A stretch of 41,404 bases of DNA from an uncultured Peptococcaceae bacterium. GTDB lineage: Bacteria > Bacillota > Peptococcia > Peptococcales > Peptococcaceae. Below, one piece after another: positions 13,676 to 22,995 of the stretch. The stretch lies in the NCBI GenBank assembly GCA_900552455.1, contig URZX01000022.1, positions 1 through 41,404 on the forward strand. The letters run 5' to 3'. The notes under the pieces are model-generated. The model worked only from the letters and a program-made list of their open reading frames with translations. It did no database searches and had not been told where the DNA came from. Made by a program: the position numbers and the translations under genes. Positions within the stretch are counted from its first letter, which is position 1. Each line of letters opens with the position of its first letter.

Positions 13676-15322
13676 TCAGGCGCGTGCAGCTTCCGCTCTG
13701 CGCTGCTCGGCCTTTTTGATCTTTCCGCTGATGGTCTTATCCATGGCGTCAACAAATTCGATGAGACGCAGCCATTTATACTCAGCCAGCTGGCTGTTGC
13801 AGAAATCGCGAATCTCACGATCGAGGGCGCGCGATGGTTCATAGCCAGGCGCGAGCACGATGATGGCCTTGATGGCCTGGCCGCGCAGTTTGTCCGGCAC
13901 GCCGATGACGCTGCATTCAAGCACGGCTGGATGTTTCATCAGCACTTCCTCGATCTCGTAAGGCCCGATGCGATACCCACCGCTCTTGATGATGTCGTCA
14001 AAACGCCCGTGGAACCAGTAGTAACCGTCGCTGTCGCGGTAAATGGCGTCGCCTGTGTGGAAAACGCCGCCTGCCCAGGCTTTTTCATAGCGCGCTTCGT
14101 CGTCGAGATAACCGCTGAGCACACCGACAGGATGTTGTCCATTCTGCGGCACGATGACGATCTCGCCAATCTCGCCGTCGGTGACAGGCTGTCCGTCTTC
14201 GCCGCGCAGCTCGATGTGGTACTGCGCCGATGGCACGCCGAGGGAGCTGTCGCGAGAGGGTACGCCGATGTAGTTGGCCAGGAGCAGCGCTGTTTCTGTC
14301 TGTCCATAGCCGCCGCGCACGTCAAGGCCGGTGGCGGCGCGGAATTTCTCAAAAATATCCGGGCTCATGTATTCGCCAGCAGTCGAAGCGTGCTCCAGCG
14401 CCGGAAAATCGAGATTGGCCTTGCGGGTCATGTAGCGGTAGATGGTTGGCGGTGCACAGAAGGACGTGACGCCATATTTCTTGATGATGTTGGCCATCTG
14501 TTTTGGCTCAAAGTTGTCAAAATCGTAGACCATGACGGCGCATTCGTTGAGCCACTGACCGTAGAGTTTACCCCAGGAGGATTTTGCCCAGCCGGTCTCA
14601 GAAACGGTGAAATGCAGCCCGCCGTCGCGCGTTCCCTGCCAGTATTTGGCGGTGACGAAATGCGCCAGCGGATAGGTGCAGTCGTGGATGACGCCCTTTG
14701 GCTGATCGGTGGTGCCGGAGGTGAAATAGATCGCGATCGGATCGGTCGCCAGCGTTTCCACGCGCTCGAGGGTTTCCGGCGCGTTGGCCATGGCGGTGTT
14801 CAGGCAGGCAAATCCGCTGGTCCCTTCGGCGAGGGTCCAGAGCTTGAATTCGCCGCCGACGCGCTGGGTCGCCTCTGTCACGTGCGCAGGCACGTCGTTC
14901 TGCGTGGTGCAGATGATGGTGCGAATATTTGCAGCCTCCAGACGATAGACGATGTCGTCCGGCGTCAGCATATGGGTAACAGGCACCATCACGGCGCCGA
15001 TCTTATGCAGCGCGATGACGGTGAACCAGTATTCGTAGTGACGCTTGAGCGCCAGCATCACGCGGTCACCGCGTTTCACGCCGGCAGCCAGCAGCACATT
15101 GGCGATGCGATTGCTCTGGCGACTGATGTCTCCGAAGGAAAAAGTGTGCTCCTCTCCTTCGGTGTTGCACCAGACGAGAGCGCGTTTATCTGGATCTTCC
15201 GCTGCGATGGCGTCGATGACATCGTAGCCGAAGTTGAAATTGTCAGGATAATGAATCTCGATATCAAGGAGCTTGCCGTTTTCGTCGACAGTCTCGTTGA
15301 AGAATTTTTTGTAAATACTCAT
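13676..15322 (-). CDS. Acyl-CoA synthetase (AMP-forming), medium-chain/ACSM-like
   Basis: 548 residues of the adenylate-forming superfamily. Motifs: P-loop YFTSGTTDQPKG (about 200), YGQTET (about 340), TGDAIYRDSDGYYWFHGRFDDIIKSGGYRIGPYEIEE (hinge aspartate and A8), and the catalytic lysine in KTISGKIKK near the end. The pattern is that of the ACSM/benzoate-CoA branch, which activates medium-chain or aromatic acids to CoA esters. Start 15322 has GAGGAG five bases upstream. Its place between accA and marR in the fatty acid operon is unusual; it may activate exogenous fatty acids or make the acyl signal sensed by the MarR protein (inference). Confidence 0.85.
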   Translation of the reverse strand: MSIYKKFFNETVDENGKLLDIEIHYPDNFNFGYDVIDAIAAEDPDKRALVWCNTEGEEHTFSFGDISRQSNRIANVLLAAGVKRGDRVMLALKRHYEYWFTVIALHKIGAVMVPVTHMLTPDDIVYRLEAANIRTIICTTQNDVPAHVTEATQRVGGEFKLWTLAEGTSGFACLNTAMANAPETLERVETLATDPIAIYFTSGTTDQPKGVIHDCTYPLAHFVTAKYWQGTRDGGLHFTVSETGWAKSSWGKLYGQWLNECAVMVYDFDNFEPKQMANIIKKYGVTSFCAPPTIYRYMTRKANLDFPALEHASTAGEYMSPDIFEKFRAATGLDVRGGYGQTETALLLANYIGVPSRDSSLGVPSAQYHIELRGEDGQPVTDGEIGEIVIVPQNGQHPVGVLSGYLDDEARYEKAWAGGVFHTGDAIYRDSDGYYWFHGRFDDIIKSGGYRIGPYEIEEVLMKHPAVLECSVIGVPDKLRGQAIKAIIVLAPGYEPSRALDREIRDFCNSQLAEYKWLRLIEFVDAMDKTISGKIKKAEQRRAEAARA

Positions 15323-15336
15323 TGTCGCTCCTCTGC

Positions 15337-16113
15337 TCAAAGTGCTCCTAAAGCGCGGAAACGTCTGTAGCGGCTTTCGCTGAGATCGTCTTCCTGCGCC
15401 AGGATCTTTAATTCGTCGATCAGCATTTTCTGCAGATCCTTGTAGAAAATGCGCGATCCGAGGTCTTTTTCAGAAATGATCTTTTCGATAAAACCAAAAC
15501 GGTAAGCGTCCTGCGCTGTCAGCTTCAGATTGTCGGCAGCCTCGTCGGCTTTTTTTGCGTCTTTCCAGAGAATGCTCGCGCAGCCTTCTGGCGAGATCAC
15601 CGAATACACAGAATGCTCCAGCATCCAAACGCGGTTGGCAACACCAAGGGCGAGCGCGCCGCCGCTGCCGCCTTCGCCAATGAAGATGGAGATGATCGGC
15701 ACAGAAAATCCCATCATCTCGACGAGATTTTCAGCGATGGCCTGTCCCTGTCCGCGCGCTTCCGCGCCGATGCCGCAATAGGCACCGGAGGTGTCGACAA
15801 AACAGATGATCGGGCGCTGGAATTTTTCCGCCTGCTGCATCAGTCTGAGCGCTTTGCGGTAGCCTTCCGGATGCGGCGCACCAGACAAGCGCGCGTTGCG
15901 CTCTTTGATCGTGTGGCCTTTTTCGATGGCGATGACGGTCACCGGCTGGCGTCCGAGGTAGGCAACGCCGCCAACGATCGCTGCATCGTCGCCGAAGCGG
16001 CGATCACCATGCAGCTCGAAAAATTCGCTGAACATCGCATTGATATAATCGAGCCCCGTCGGACGCTTGCTGTCGCGGGCGATCTTGACGCTCTCAAATG
16101 CTTCTGTACTCAT
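15337..16113 (-). CDS. accA: Acetyl-CoA carboxylase carboxyltransferase subunit alpha
   Basis: 258 residues; with AccD it transfers the carboxyl group from biotin to acetyl-CoA to make malonyl-CoA. Crotonase-fold motifs include ELHGDRRFGDD, IAIEKGHTIKERN, GAPHPEGYRKALRLM and DTSGAYCGIGAEARGQGQAIAENL, and the oxyanion region GEGGSGGALALG. It is shorter than the roughly 320-residue E. coli protein because the N-terminal helical extension is missing, as in several Firmicutes. ATGA overlap with accD. Confidence 0.95.
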   Translation of the reverse strand: MSTEAFESVKIARDSKRPTGLDYINAMFSEFFELHGDRRFGDDAAIVGGVAYLGRQPVTVIAIEKGHTIKERNARLSGAPHPEGYRKALRLMQQAEKFQRPIICFVDTSGAYCGIGAEARGQGQAIAENLVEMMGFSVPIISIFIGEGGSGGALALGVANRVWMLEHSVYSVISPEGCASILWKDAKKADEAADNLKLTAQDAYRFGFIEKIISEKDLGSRIFYKDLQKMLIDELKILAQEDDLSESRYRRFRALGAL

Positions 16114-16970
16114 TGGCCGCTCCTTTCTCCGTGCAGCTTCAACAGACGCGACAGCGTCACGCGCTGCTCCGCGCGCGGCACGATGGCGTCGACGAATCCG
16201 TGCTCCAGCAAAAATTCTGCCGTCTGGAAACCTTTCGGCAGGCTTTTGCGCGTCGTCTGCTCGATGACACGCGCACCGGCAAAACCGATGTGCGCACCAG
16301 GCTCAGCGAGAATGATATCGCCTTCCATGGCGAAGCTGGCTGTGACGCCGCCTGTCGTCGGACCTGTGAGGACCGGCATATAGAGCAAGCCAGCCTGGCT
16401 GTGTTTGTAGACAGCACCGCTGACTTTCGCCATCTGCATGAGGGAAAACATCCCTTCCTGCATGCGCGCACCGCCAGAAACGGTATAGCCGACAACCGGC
16501 AGTCGTTTTTCGATCGCATGTTCAAAAAGTCGCGTGATGCGCTCGCCGACGGCGGCGCCCATGCTGCCCATCATGAATTTTCCTTCCATCACAAAGAAGG
16601 CGCATTTCGCACCACCGACGGAAGCCGTGCCACAAATGACAGCCTCGTTTTCACCGGAAGCCTGCTGCGCTTTTGCGAGCTTCTGGCCGTACTCATGAAA
16701 CTGCAGCGGATCTTTTGAAACGATGTCGCCGAAAAGCTCGACAAAACTGTTGCGGTCGCAGATCATATTGATGCGTTCCCGCGCCGAAACGCTGAAATGA
16801 TGGCCGCAGTGCGGGCAACAGGAAAGCGTCGCAGCAAGCTTGTCAGCTTCGACAGAACGGTGACAGTTTGGACAGGTGATCTCATTTTTTTCAGCGGCCG
16901 TCTGGCTGACCTTGCGGCCGCCAGATTCGAGCGCGTTGTCAGGATTTCTGCGAAAATTCAGGAATGCCAT
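16110..16970 (-). CDS. accD: Acetyl-CoA carboxylase carboxyltransferase subunit beta
   Basis: 286 residues. N-terminal C4 zinc ribbon CPNC-N15-CPHC (Cys 33, 36, 52, 55) followed by the crotonase-type domain (ARERINMICDRNSFVELF, GGARMQEGMFSLMQMAK, LTGPTTGGVTASFAMEGDIILAEPGA). Forms the heterotetrameric carboxyltransferase with AccA. Weak SD GGTGAG. Starts 5 nt after the accC stop and overlaps accA by 4 nt. Confidence 0.95.
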   Translation of the reverse strand: MAFLNFRRNPDNALESGGRKVSQTAAEKNEITCPNCHRSVEADKLAATLSCCPHCGHHFSVSARERINMICDRNSFVELFGDIVSKDPLQFHEYGQKLAKAQQASGENEAVICGTASVGGAKCAFFVMEGKFMMGSMGAAVGERITRLFEHAIEKRLPVVGYTVSGGARMQEGMFSLMQMAKVSGAVYKHSQAGLLYMPVLTGPTTGGVTASFAMEGDIILAEPGAHIGFAGARVIEQTTRKSLPKGFQTAEFLLEHGFVDAIVPRAEQRVTLSRLLKLHGERSGQ

Positions 16971-16975
16971 TCAGC

Positions 16976-18283
16976 TCACCGTCCTTCCATAAATCTCAAA
17001 TCGTAGGTACCCAGCACAAAATCCTGCTCGCCGATCAGCGCGAGCTGTTCTTCAATGTTCGTCTCCACGCCCTCGATGACCAGCTCGCAGAGCGCTGCGC
17101 GCATTTTTCGCACCGCTTCGTCGCGATCGCTGGCCCAGACGATGAGCTTGCCGAGCAGGGAATCGTAAAACGGTGAGATCGTCCCGCCCTGGATCAGAAA
17201 TGTATCGAAGCGCACAAACGGTCCGCCTGGCACATGCAGCGTCGTGATTTTGCCAGTAGAGCGCGCGTTGATGCGGCATTCGATGCAGGCGCCGCGCAGC
17301 GCCAGATCCTCCTGCGTAAATCCCAGCGGGATCCCACAGGCGACACGGATCTGCCATTTCACAAGATCGACGCCGTAAAGCAATTCTGTAACGCCGTGCT
17401 CAACCTGCAGACGCAGATTCATTTCCATGAACCAGAAATGTCCGCCCTTGTCGAGCAAAAATTCCAGCGTGCCGAGTCCGACGTAGCCGATGGCTTTAAC
17501 TGCAGCGCAGATGTCTTCGATGAGAGCGTCGCGCATTTCCGCGGTGACAGCTGGCGACGGCGCTTCTTCGATGAGCTTCTGATGGCGCAGCTGCACAGAA
17601 CAATCGCGCTCGCCGAGGCAGACGACGTTGCCATATTCATCGGCGAGGATCTGAAATTCCACGTGGCGCGCCGGATACACACATTTTTCCAGATAGAGCG
17701 CACCGTCGCCAAAAGCCGCGCGGCTCTCCGCTTCCGCTGTCGCAAAAACCTGCTCCAGCTCCTCTGGCGAAGTGACCATGCGAATGCCGCGACCACCGCC
17801 GCCGGAGCGCGCTTTGAGCATGACCGGATAACCGATCTTCTCCGCTTCGCGGATCGCTTCGTCGACATTCGCCAACGTTTCGGTGCCAGGAATGATCGGC
17901 AGTCCGACGTCGCGCATCATGCTCTTGATCTTCGATTTGTCGGAGAGCGCCTGCATCGTTTTCGCCGGTGCGCCGATGAAAACGAGATCGTTGGCTTCAC
18001 AGAGCGCTGCAAAATGATCGTTTTCTGACAAAAAACCGTAGCCAGGATGGATCGCCACAGCGCCAGTCGCCAGCGCTGCGCTCACAATACGCGCTTCGTT
18101 GAGATAGCTGTCGGTGCTCGCCGCCGGGCCGATGCAGATGGCTTCATCTGCCAGCGCCACATGCAGCGCATCGCGGTCGGCTTCAGAATAGACAGCCACA
18201 GTGGCGATGCCCATATCCTTGCAGGCGCGGATGATACGCACAGCGATCTCGCCGCGATTGGCAATCAAAATTTTTGTAAACAT
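16976..18283 (-). CDS. accC: Acetyl-CoA carboxylase, biotin carboxylase subunit
   Basis: 435 residues, ATP-grasp enzyme that carboxylates biotin on AccB with bicarbonate. Seen: FTKILIANRGEIAVRIIRAC at the start, the glycine-rich ATP lid GGGGRGIRMV (about 165), EKCVYPARHVEFQIL, and the active-site EMNLRLQVEHGVTE (about 285-298). The last differs from the usual EMNTRxQVEHPVTE at the T and P positions while keeping the catalytic arginine, glutamate and histidine. Start 18283 is preferred over a frame beginning inside fabZ because homology begins here. Confidence 0.95.
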   Translation of the reverse strand: MFTKILIANRGEIAVRIIRACKDMGIATVAVYSEADRDALHVALADEAICIGPAASTDSYLNEARIVSAALATGAVAIHPGYGFLSENDHFAALCEANDLVFIGAPAKTMQALSDKSKIKSMMRDVGLPIIPGTETLANVDEAIREAEKIGYPVMLKARSGGGGRGIRMVTSPEELEQVFATAEAESRAAFGDGALYLEKCVYPARHVEFQILADEYGNVVCLGERDCSVQLRHQKLIEEAPSPAVTAEMRDALIEDICAAVKAIGYVGLGTLEFLLDKGGHFWFMEMNLRLQVEHGVTELLYGVDLVKWQIRVACGIPLGFTQEDLALRGACIECRINARSTGKITTLHVPGGPFVRFDTFLIQGGTISPFYDSLLGKLIVWASDRDEAVRKMRAALCELVIEGVETNIEEQLALIGEQDFVLGTYDLRFMEGR

Positions 18284-18287
18284 AGCC

Positions 18288-18704
18288 TCACTGCTCCACG
18301 ATGGCAAAGGAAAATTCGGCTTTCACGCACAGCGTGTCGCCAACGTATCCACTGCCTTCTGCAAAATAAAATGGTCCCATGTGACGTTTGATGTGACATT
18401 TCGTCGTAAACGTATCGCCAGGACGCACCGGCGCTTTGAACTTGACCTTGTCCAGTCCGGTGTACATCGGCAGCTTGCCGTCGGTCATCTCTCCGCGCAG
18501 AAGAATGCAGGCGGACTGGGCGAGAATTTCGCAGAGGATCACGCCCGGCACCACAGGATTGCCAGGAAAATGTCCCTGCAGGAAAAATTCGTCGCCGCGC
18601 ACGTGGTAGGTGCCGATGGCTTCTTCGCCGTCCTGCACCACTTCGTCGACTAAGAGCATGTTGTCGCGATGGGGCAGAATCTCTTTGATCTCTTCCTGGT
18701 TCAT
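18288..18704 (-). CDS. fabZ: 3-hydroxyacyl-ACP dehydratase FabZ
   Basis: 138-residue single hotdog domain that removes water from 3-hydroxyacyl-ACP. Catalytic motif GHFPGNPVVPGVILCEILAQ with His45 and Glu59, and the family start ILPHRDNMLLVDEV. Overlaps the accB stop by 4 nt (ATGA) and ends 4 nt before accC. Confidence 0.96.
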   Translation of the reverse strand: MNQEEIKEILPHRDNMLLVDEVVQDGEEAIGTYHVRGDEFFLQGHFPGNPVVPGVILCEILAQSACILLRGEMTDGKLPMYTGLDKVKFKAPVRPGDTFTTKCHIKRHMGPFYFAEGSGYVGDTLCVKAEFSFAIVEQ

Positions 18705-19147
18705 ACATCCATCTCCTTGATGCGGAAAAGTTCGGTACCATATTCGACAAGCTGCCCGTTTTCCACACAGATTGCTTCGATGACGCCGTCGTTTTCCGCG
18801 ACGACTTCATTCATCAGTTTCATCGCTTCGATGATGCAGAGGGTGTCGCCCTTCTTCACCTGATCGCCAACTTTGACGAACGGTTCTGCATCTTCCGTTG
18901 GCGCTGCGTAGAAAACGCCGACCATCGGCGATTTGAAGCTGGTGGTTTTATAGCTCACGTTCGTCGCCACCGGCGCTGATTCTGGACGGACCATCGGCGC
19001 GTTCACCGCTGGCGCTGCGGTGATCACCTGTGGTCCCTTGTCGCACTCGAGGCGAAAATAGTCGCGGCTCTCGTCCACTTCGATGGCGGTGAGGCCGAGC
19101 TCCTTCATGAGCGCGGCGTATTCGCGGATCGTTTGTTCGTTCATCAT
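18701..19147 (-). CDS. accB: Biotin carboxyl carrier protein of acetyl-CoA carboxylase
   Basis: 148 residues. N-terminal helical segment, a proline/alanine-rich linker (about 41-70) and the biotinyl domain with IEAMKLMNEV, biotinylated lysine at about 110. The start at the first ATG (19147) follows AAAGGTG by seven bases; a GTG 6 nt upstream overlaps the fabF stop and a second ATG 3 nt later is possible. Carries carboxybiotin between AccC and AccAD. Confidence 0.95.
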   Translation of the reverse strand: MMNEQTIREYAALMKELGLTAIEVDESRDYFRLECDKGPQVITAAPAVNAPMVRPESAPVATNVSYKTTSFKSPMVGVFYAAPTEDAEPFVKVGDQVKKGDTLCIIEAMKLMNEVVAENDGVIEAICVENGQLVEYGTELFRIKEMDV

Positions 19148-19149
19148 GC

Positions 19150-20391
19150 TCACACCTTTCTAAAGGCCAGGCAGGCGTTGTGGCCGCCGAAGCCCAGAGA
19201 GTTGGAAAGACAGAGATCAATCTCTGCTTCTACAGCTTTGTTTGGCACATAGTTGAGATCGCAGGCTGGATCTGGCTCCTCGAGATTGATCGTTGGCGGA
19301 ACAATGCCAGTCTCAAGCACCTTCAGACAAACAGCCGCTTCGATAGCGCCAGCTGCGCCGAGAAGATGACCGGTCATCGATTTTGTCGAGCTGATGAGGA
19401 TCTCATGCGCTTTTTCTTCGCCGAGGGCCGTTTTGATCGCGGTGGTTTCGCCGGAATCGTTCATCGGCGTGCCGGTGCCGTGGGCGTTGACATAAACGCG
19501 GTCGCTTTCGCTGTAGCCAGCTTCTTCCATCGCCTGGATCATCGCGCGGGCACCGCCGGCTGCGTCTGGCGCTGGGGAAGTCATGTGATAAGCGTCGCAG
19601 GTCGAGCCGTAGCCGCAAACCTCGCCATAGATTTTCGCACCGCGAGCGACAGCATGTTCATATTCTTCGAGCACAAGCGCCGTCGCCCCTTCGCCGATGA
19701 CAAAACCGGCGCGGCGTTTGTCGAATGGCAGGGAGGCAGCGTTCGGATCTTCCGACGTGGAAAGCGCGTGCATGTTCACGAATCCTGCCACGCCGAGTTC
19801 GTTGACAGCCGCATCCGAACCGCCGGTGATGACAGCGTCGGCATAGCCGTGACGGATCTGACGCAGCGCTTCGCCGATGGCGTTGGAGCCAGACGCGCAG
19901 GCTGTGACAGCCGGCATGGCTGCGCCCTGACAATTGTAGCGGATGGCGATCTCGCCAGCTGCCATGTTGGCGATCATCATTGGCACGCAGTATGGAGAAA
20001 CACGCGCTGGCCCCTTGTTGAGAAGCTTGGCATGTTCCTTGGTCATCGTATTGATGCCGCCGATGCCGGAGCCAAAATAAACGCCGATGCGCGCAGGATC
20101 AACGGTGCCGATGACGCCGCTTTCTTCCACAGCCTGAGCGGCTGCAGCGACAGCGAGCTGGGTGAAACGGTCGCTGCGCAGGATTTCCTGCTTCGTCATA
20201 TAATCGCGCGGCTCAAAATTTTTGACTTCGCCGGCGACTTTTGCTTTGTAGTCTGTTGTATCAAAAAGCGTGATCGGCGCAATACCGCACACGCCGTTCA
20301 CGAGATTGTTCCAGGTTTCTTCGAGGGTATTGCCGACAGGGGAGACAACGCCGATCCCTGTCACAACCACTCTGTGTAATTGTCCGTTCAT
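19150..20391 (-). CDS. fabF: 3-oxoacyl-ACP synthase II
   Basis: 413 residues, elongating condensing enzyme. The Cys-His-His triad is complete: Cys165 in TACASGSNA, His304 in VNAHGTGTPMND, His342 in STKSMTGHLLGAAGA. The frame is open for 41 more codons upstream but this would lie inside fabG; the ATG at 20391 has AAGGAG upstream and begins the conserved RVVVTGIGVVSPVGN. Only condensing enzyme in the operon. Confidence 0.97.
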   Translation of the reverse strand: MNGQLHRVVVTGIGVVSPVGNTLEETWNNLVNGVCGIAPITLFDTTDYKAKVAGEVKNFEPRDYMTKQEILRSDRFTQLAVAAAAQAVEESGVIGTVDPARIGVYFGSGIGGINTMTKEHAKLLNKGPARVSPYCVPMMIANMAAGEIAIRYNCQGAAMPAVTACASGSNAIGEALRQIRHGYADAVITGGSDAAVNELGVAGFVNMHALSTSEDPNAASLPFDKRRAGFVIGEGATALVLEEYEHAVARGAKIYGEVCGYGSTCDAYHMTSPAPDAAGGARAMIQAMEEAGYSESDRVYVNAHGTGTPMNDSGETTAIKTALGEEKAHEILISSTKSMTGHLLGAAGAIEAAVCLKVLETGIVPPTINLEEPDPACDLNYVPNKAVEAEIDLCLSNSLGFGGHNACLAFRKV

Positions 20392-20404
20392 GCAAACACT
20401 CCTT

Positions 20405-21136
20405 TTACATTGCCATGCCGCCGTCGACGCGCAGCACCTCACCGGTGATATACGCAGCGTCTGCCAGGAAGACGATCGCTTCAGCGACCTCTTCTGCTTC
20501 GCCTGCGCGCGCAAGCGGGATCATTTTCAGCCATGGGCTGTCTTCGCCGCCGAGATCTTTTGTCATATCGGTGGCGATAAAGCCAGGGGCTACTGCATTG
20601 CAGCGGATATTTTTCGCCGCCAGCTCCTTGGCTGTCGATTTTGTGAGGCCGATGATGCCGGCTTTCGACGCAGAATAATTGCTCTGACCGGCGTTGCCGG
20701 TGAGGCCGACGACCGACGACACATTGACGATGCTGCCGCCCTTGTTGCGGATGAAAATGCCGCAGCACTGGCGGATCATGTTCCAGGTGCCCTTGAGGTT
20801 GGTCGCGATGACTGCGTCGAAATCGTCCTCGCGCATCATCGCCAGGAGCTTGTCGCGCGTGATGCCGGCGCAGTTGATGAGGATGTCCACTGTGCCAAAA
20901 GCTTCCTTAATAAGGGCAACGGTTTCCTTGGTCTGCGCGAAATCGGCGACGTCGCACTGAAAAGCTTCCGCTTTCACACCATGCGCACGGCATTCTTCAC
21001 AGACAGCGTTCGCTGCAGCTTCGTTCCCGGCATAGATGACGGCGATATTGGCGCCGAGGCTGGCGAGCTTCTTCGCCGTTGCTGCGCCGATGCCACGGGA
21101 ACCGCCGGTGACAATGGCTGTTTTTCCTTGGATCAT
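20405..21136 (-). CDS. fabG: 3-oxoacyl-ACP reductase
   Basis: 243-residue short-chain dehydrogenase, NADPH-dependent. Nucleotide motif TGGSRGIG (10-17), NCAG (88-91), catalytic Ser140/141, Tyr154 and Lys158 (QSNYSASKAG). Family signature PGFIATDMT. Starts within the fabD stop (ATGA). Confidence 0.96.
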   Translation of the reverse strand: MIQGKTAIVTGGSRGIGAATAKKLASLGANIAVIYAGNEAAANAVCEECRAHGVKAEAFQCDVADFAQTKETVALIKEAFGTVDILINCAGITRDKLLAMMREDDFDAVIATNLKGTWNMIRQCCGIFIRNKGGSIVNVSSVVGLTGNAGQSNYSASKAGIIGLTKSTAKELAAKNIRCNAVAPGFIATDMTKDLGGEDSPWLKMIPLARAGEAEEVAEAIVFLADAAYITGEVLRVDGGMAM

Positions 21137-22047
21137 GCCTTCACCTCTTCTAAGATCTTATTCATTTCTTCGATGCTGCCACAGGTATAGCGGCGCACGT
21201 TTCCGTCGATGCGTTTGATCATGCCCGAGAGCGTATCGCCAGGGCCGATCTCGATGAACGTATCACAGCCGGCTGCGATCATATTGCGCACGCTCGTTTC
21301 CCAGCGCACAGGATTGGCCATCTGCTGCGACAGGATGGCGACCACATCCTCGCTGTAAGGCAGGCCATTGCAGTTGGCGTAGACAGGGATCTCCAGCGTT
21401 TTGAAAGCGACGGCCGCAAGCTCCTTATCAAAAGCAGCTGCAGCCTCTTTCATAAATGGCGAATGGAAACCGCCCTTCACTTTGAGTGGCACAGCGCGAC
21501 CGCCAGCTTCTTTGACAGCGGCGCTGAACGCTTTGATTTCTTCAGCGAGACCGGAGCAGGAAATCTGGCCCGGACAGTTGAAATTGACGGGATAGACGTT
21601 CGCGAACTCTGCGCAGAGCTTTTCCACGTCCTCAGCAGAAAGCTTCAGCGCAGCGACCATGGCCGTTGGCTGCTCCTCGGCGGCCTGCTGCATGAGCGCG
21701 CCGCGCTTGGTGACCAGCTGGAAAATCTCTGCAAAGCTGCCTGCACCGGCGTAAGCCAGCGCCGCCAGCTCGCCTAATGAAAATCCAGCCGTCATGTCCG
21801 CGCGGATGCCGCTCGCTGTGAGGGCCGCCGCGGTCGCAAGCTCGACTGCGAACATGTCAGGCTGGGTATTTTTGGTTTCCTTGAGCACCGCTTCGTCGCT
21901 TTCAAAGCACTGCGCGAGGGTGCCTGGACGGAGCGCTTCCGCTTCGTCGAACACTGCTCTGGCAGCAGCGCTCGATGCGTAAAAATCTTTGCCCATGCCG
22001 CTGTACTGTGCGCCTTGGCCGGCAAAAACGAATGCTATTTTACCCAC
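21133..22047 (-). CDS. fabD: Malonyl-CoA:ACP transacylase
   Basis: 304 residues. Loads malonyl groups onto ACP. Motifs: FAGQGAQYSGMG at the start, the nucleophile elbow GFSLGE with Ser90, Arg115 in TKRGALMQ, and His195 in GGFHSPFMKEA. The elbow is GHSLG in nearly all homologues; phenylalanine replaces the histidine here, while the catalytic serine and the distant histidine remain. GTG start inside the end of fabK with AGGAG seven bases before it (13-nt overlap). Confidence 0.95.
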   Translation of the reverse strand: MGKIAFVFAGQGAQYSGMGKDFYASSAAARAVFDEAEALRPGTLAQCFESDEAVLKETKNTQPDMFAVELATAAALTASGIRADMTAGFSLGELAALAYAGAGSFAEIFQLVTKRGALMQQAAEEQPTAMVAALKLSAEDVEKLCAEFANVYPVNFNCPGQISCSGLAEEIKAFSAAVKEAGGRAVPLKVKGGFHSPFMKEAAAAFDKELAAVAFKTLEIPVYANCNGLPYSEDVVAILSQQMANPVRWETSVRNMIAAGCDTFIEIGPGDTLSGMIKRIDGNVRRYTCGSIEEMNKILEEVKA

Positions 22048-22979
22048 TGCATGGCTCCTTTCAAGAGTGCTTCGCCTTCCGTGACCACATCGCGGATGAT
22101 CTCAGCAGCTGGCTGAATCTTTGTCACGAGCGCGCAGGATTCACCGGCCATAAAGCAGCCGTTCTCGCTATCGCCTTCTTTGACAGCTTTGCGCAGCGCG
22201 CCGGCGCCCATGGCTTCCAGTTCTTCGTCGCTGAGGCCGCCGTATTCGGCTTTCGTGTATTCACGGGTGAAATTGGTGCGCAGGCTGCGCACAGGATGAC
22301 CGAGACGTTTGCCGGTGACGGCGGTGCTGCGGTCGTTGGCTTTGAGGATTTTTTTCTTATATTCGTCATGGATGCCGCATTCTTCTGCAGAGAGGAAACG
22401 CGTTCCCATCTGCACGCCGCAAGCGCCCAGCATGAACGCCGCTGCGAATCCGCGGCCATCGGCGATGCCGCCAGCTGCCAGCACAGGGATCGTGACAGCG
22501 TCAGCGATCAGCGGCACGAGCACCATCGTGTTGAGCTCGCCAACGTGGCCGCCGCTTTCGCCACCTTCAGCGATCACTGCGTCAGCGCCGAGACGCTGCA
22601 TGAGTTTGGCCAGCGCCACAGAAGCGACGACAGGAATGACTTTGATGCCTGCCTGCTTCCAGGCTTCGATATATTTGGAAGGATTTCCGGCGCCAGTCGT
22701 GACCACAGCCACTTTTTCTTCGCAGACGAGCGCTGCCACTTCATCGGCAGATGGGCTCATCAGCATGATGTTGACGCCGAATGGTTTGTCGGTTAAGGAT
22801 TTTGCGATATGGATCTCTTCGCGAACGACATCGACTGGCGCATTGCCGGCGGCGATGATCCCAAGACCACCGCCGTTCGACACTGCAGCTGCCAGTTTGC
22901 CGTCGGCGACCCATGCCATGCCACCCTGAAACACTGGATATTCGATGCCCAGCATTTCGGTGATCGGTGTGTTGATCAT
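22035..22979 (-). CDS. fabK: Enoyl-ACP reductase II (FMN-dependent)
   Basis: 314 residues of the nitronate-monooxygenase/FabK family, a TIM-barrel flavoenzyme that replaces FabI in many Firmicutes and is insensitive to triclosan. Seen: ITEMLGIEYPVFQGGMAWVADGKLAAAVSNGGGLG at the start, FGVNIMLMSP, AEGGESGGHVGE and PVLAAGGIADGRGFAAAF. Its place between acpP and fabD matches the standard Firmicutes fab order, which separates it from true nitronate monooxygenases. Confidence 0.94.
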   Translation of the reverse strand: MINTPITEMLGIEYPVFQGGMAWVADGKLAAAVSNGGGLGIIAAGNAPVDVVREEIHIAKSLTDKPFGVNIMLMSPSADEVAALVCEEKVAVVTTGAGNPSKYIEAWKQAGIKVIPVVASVALAKLMQRLGADAVIAEGGESGGHVGELNTMVLVPLIADAVTIPVLAAGGIADGRGFAAAFMLGACGVQMGTRFLSAEECGIHDEYKKKILKANDRSTAVTGKRLGHPVRSLRTNFTREYTKAEYGGLSDEELEAMGAGALRKAVKEGDSENGCFMAGESCALVTKIQPAAEIIRDVVTEGEALLKGAMQWVK

Positions 22980-22995
22980 GAGCGCGCCTCTTTTC

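Noticed and set aside
13931..15370. A 479-codon open frame antisense to the acyl-CoA synthetase
   Set aside because: Shadow of a gene with full adenylation motifs.
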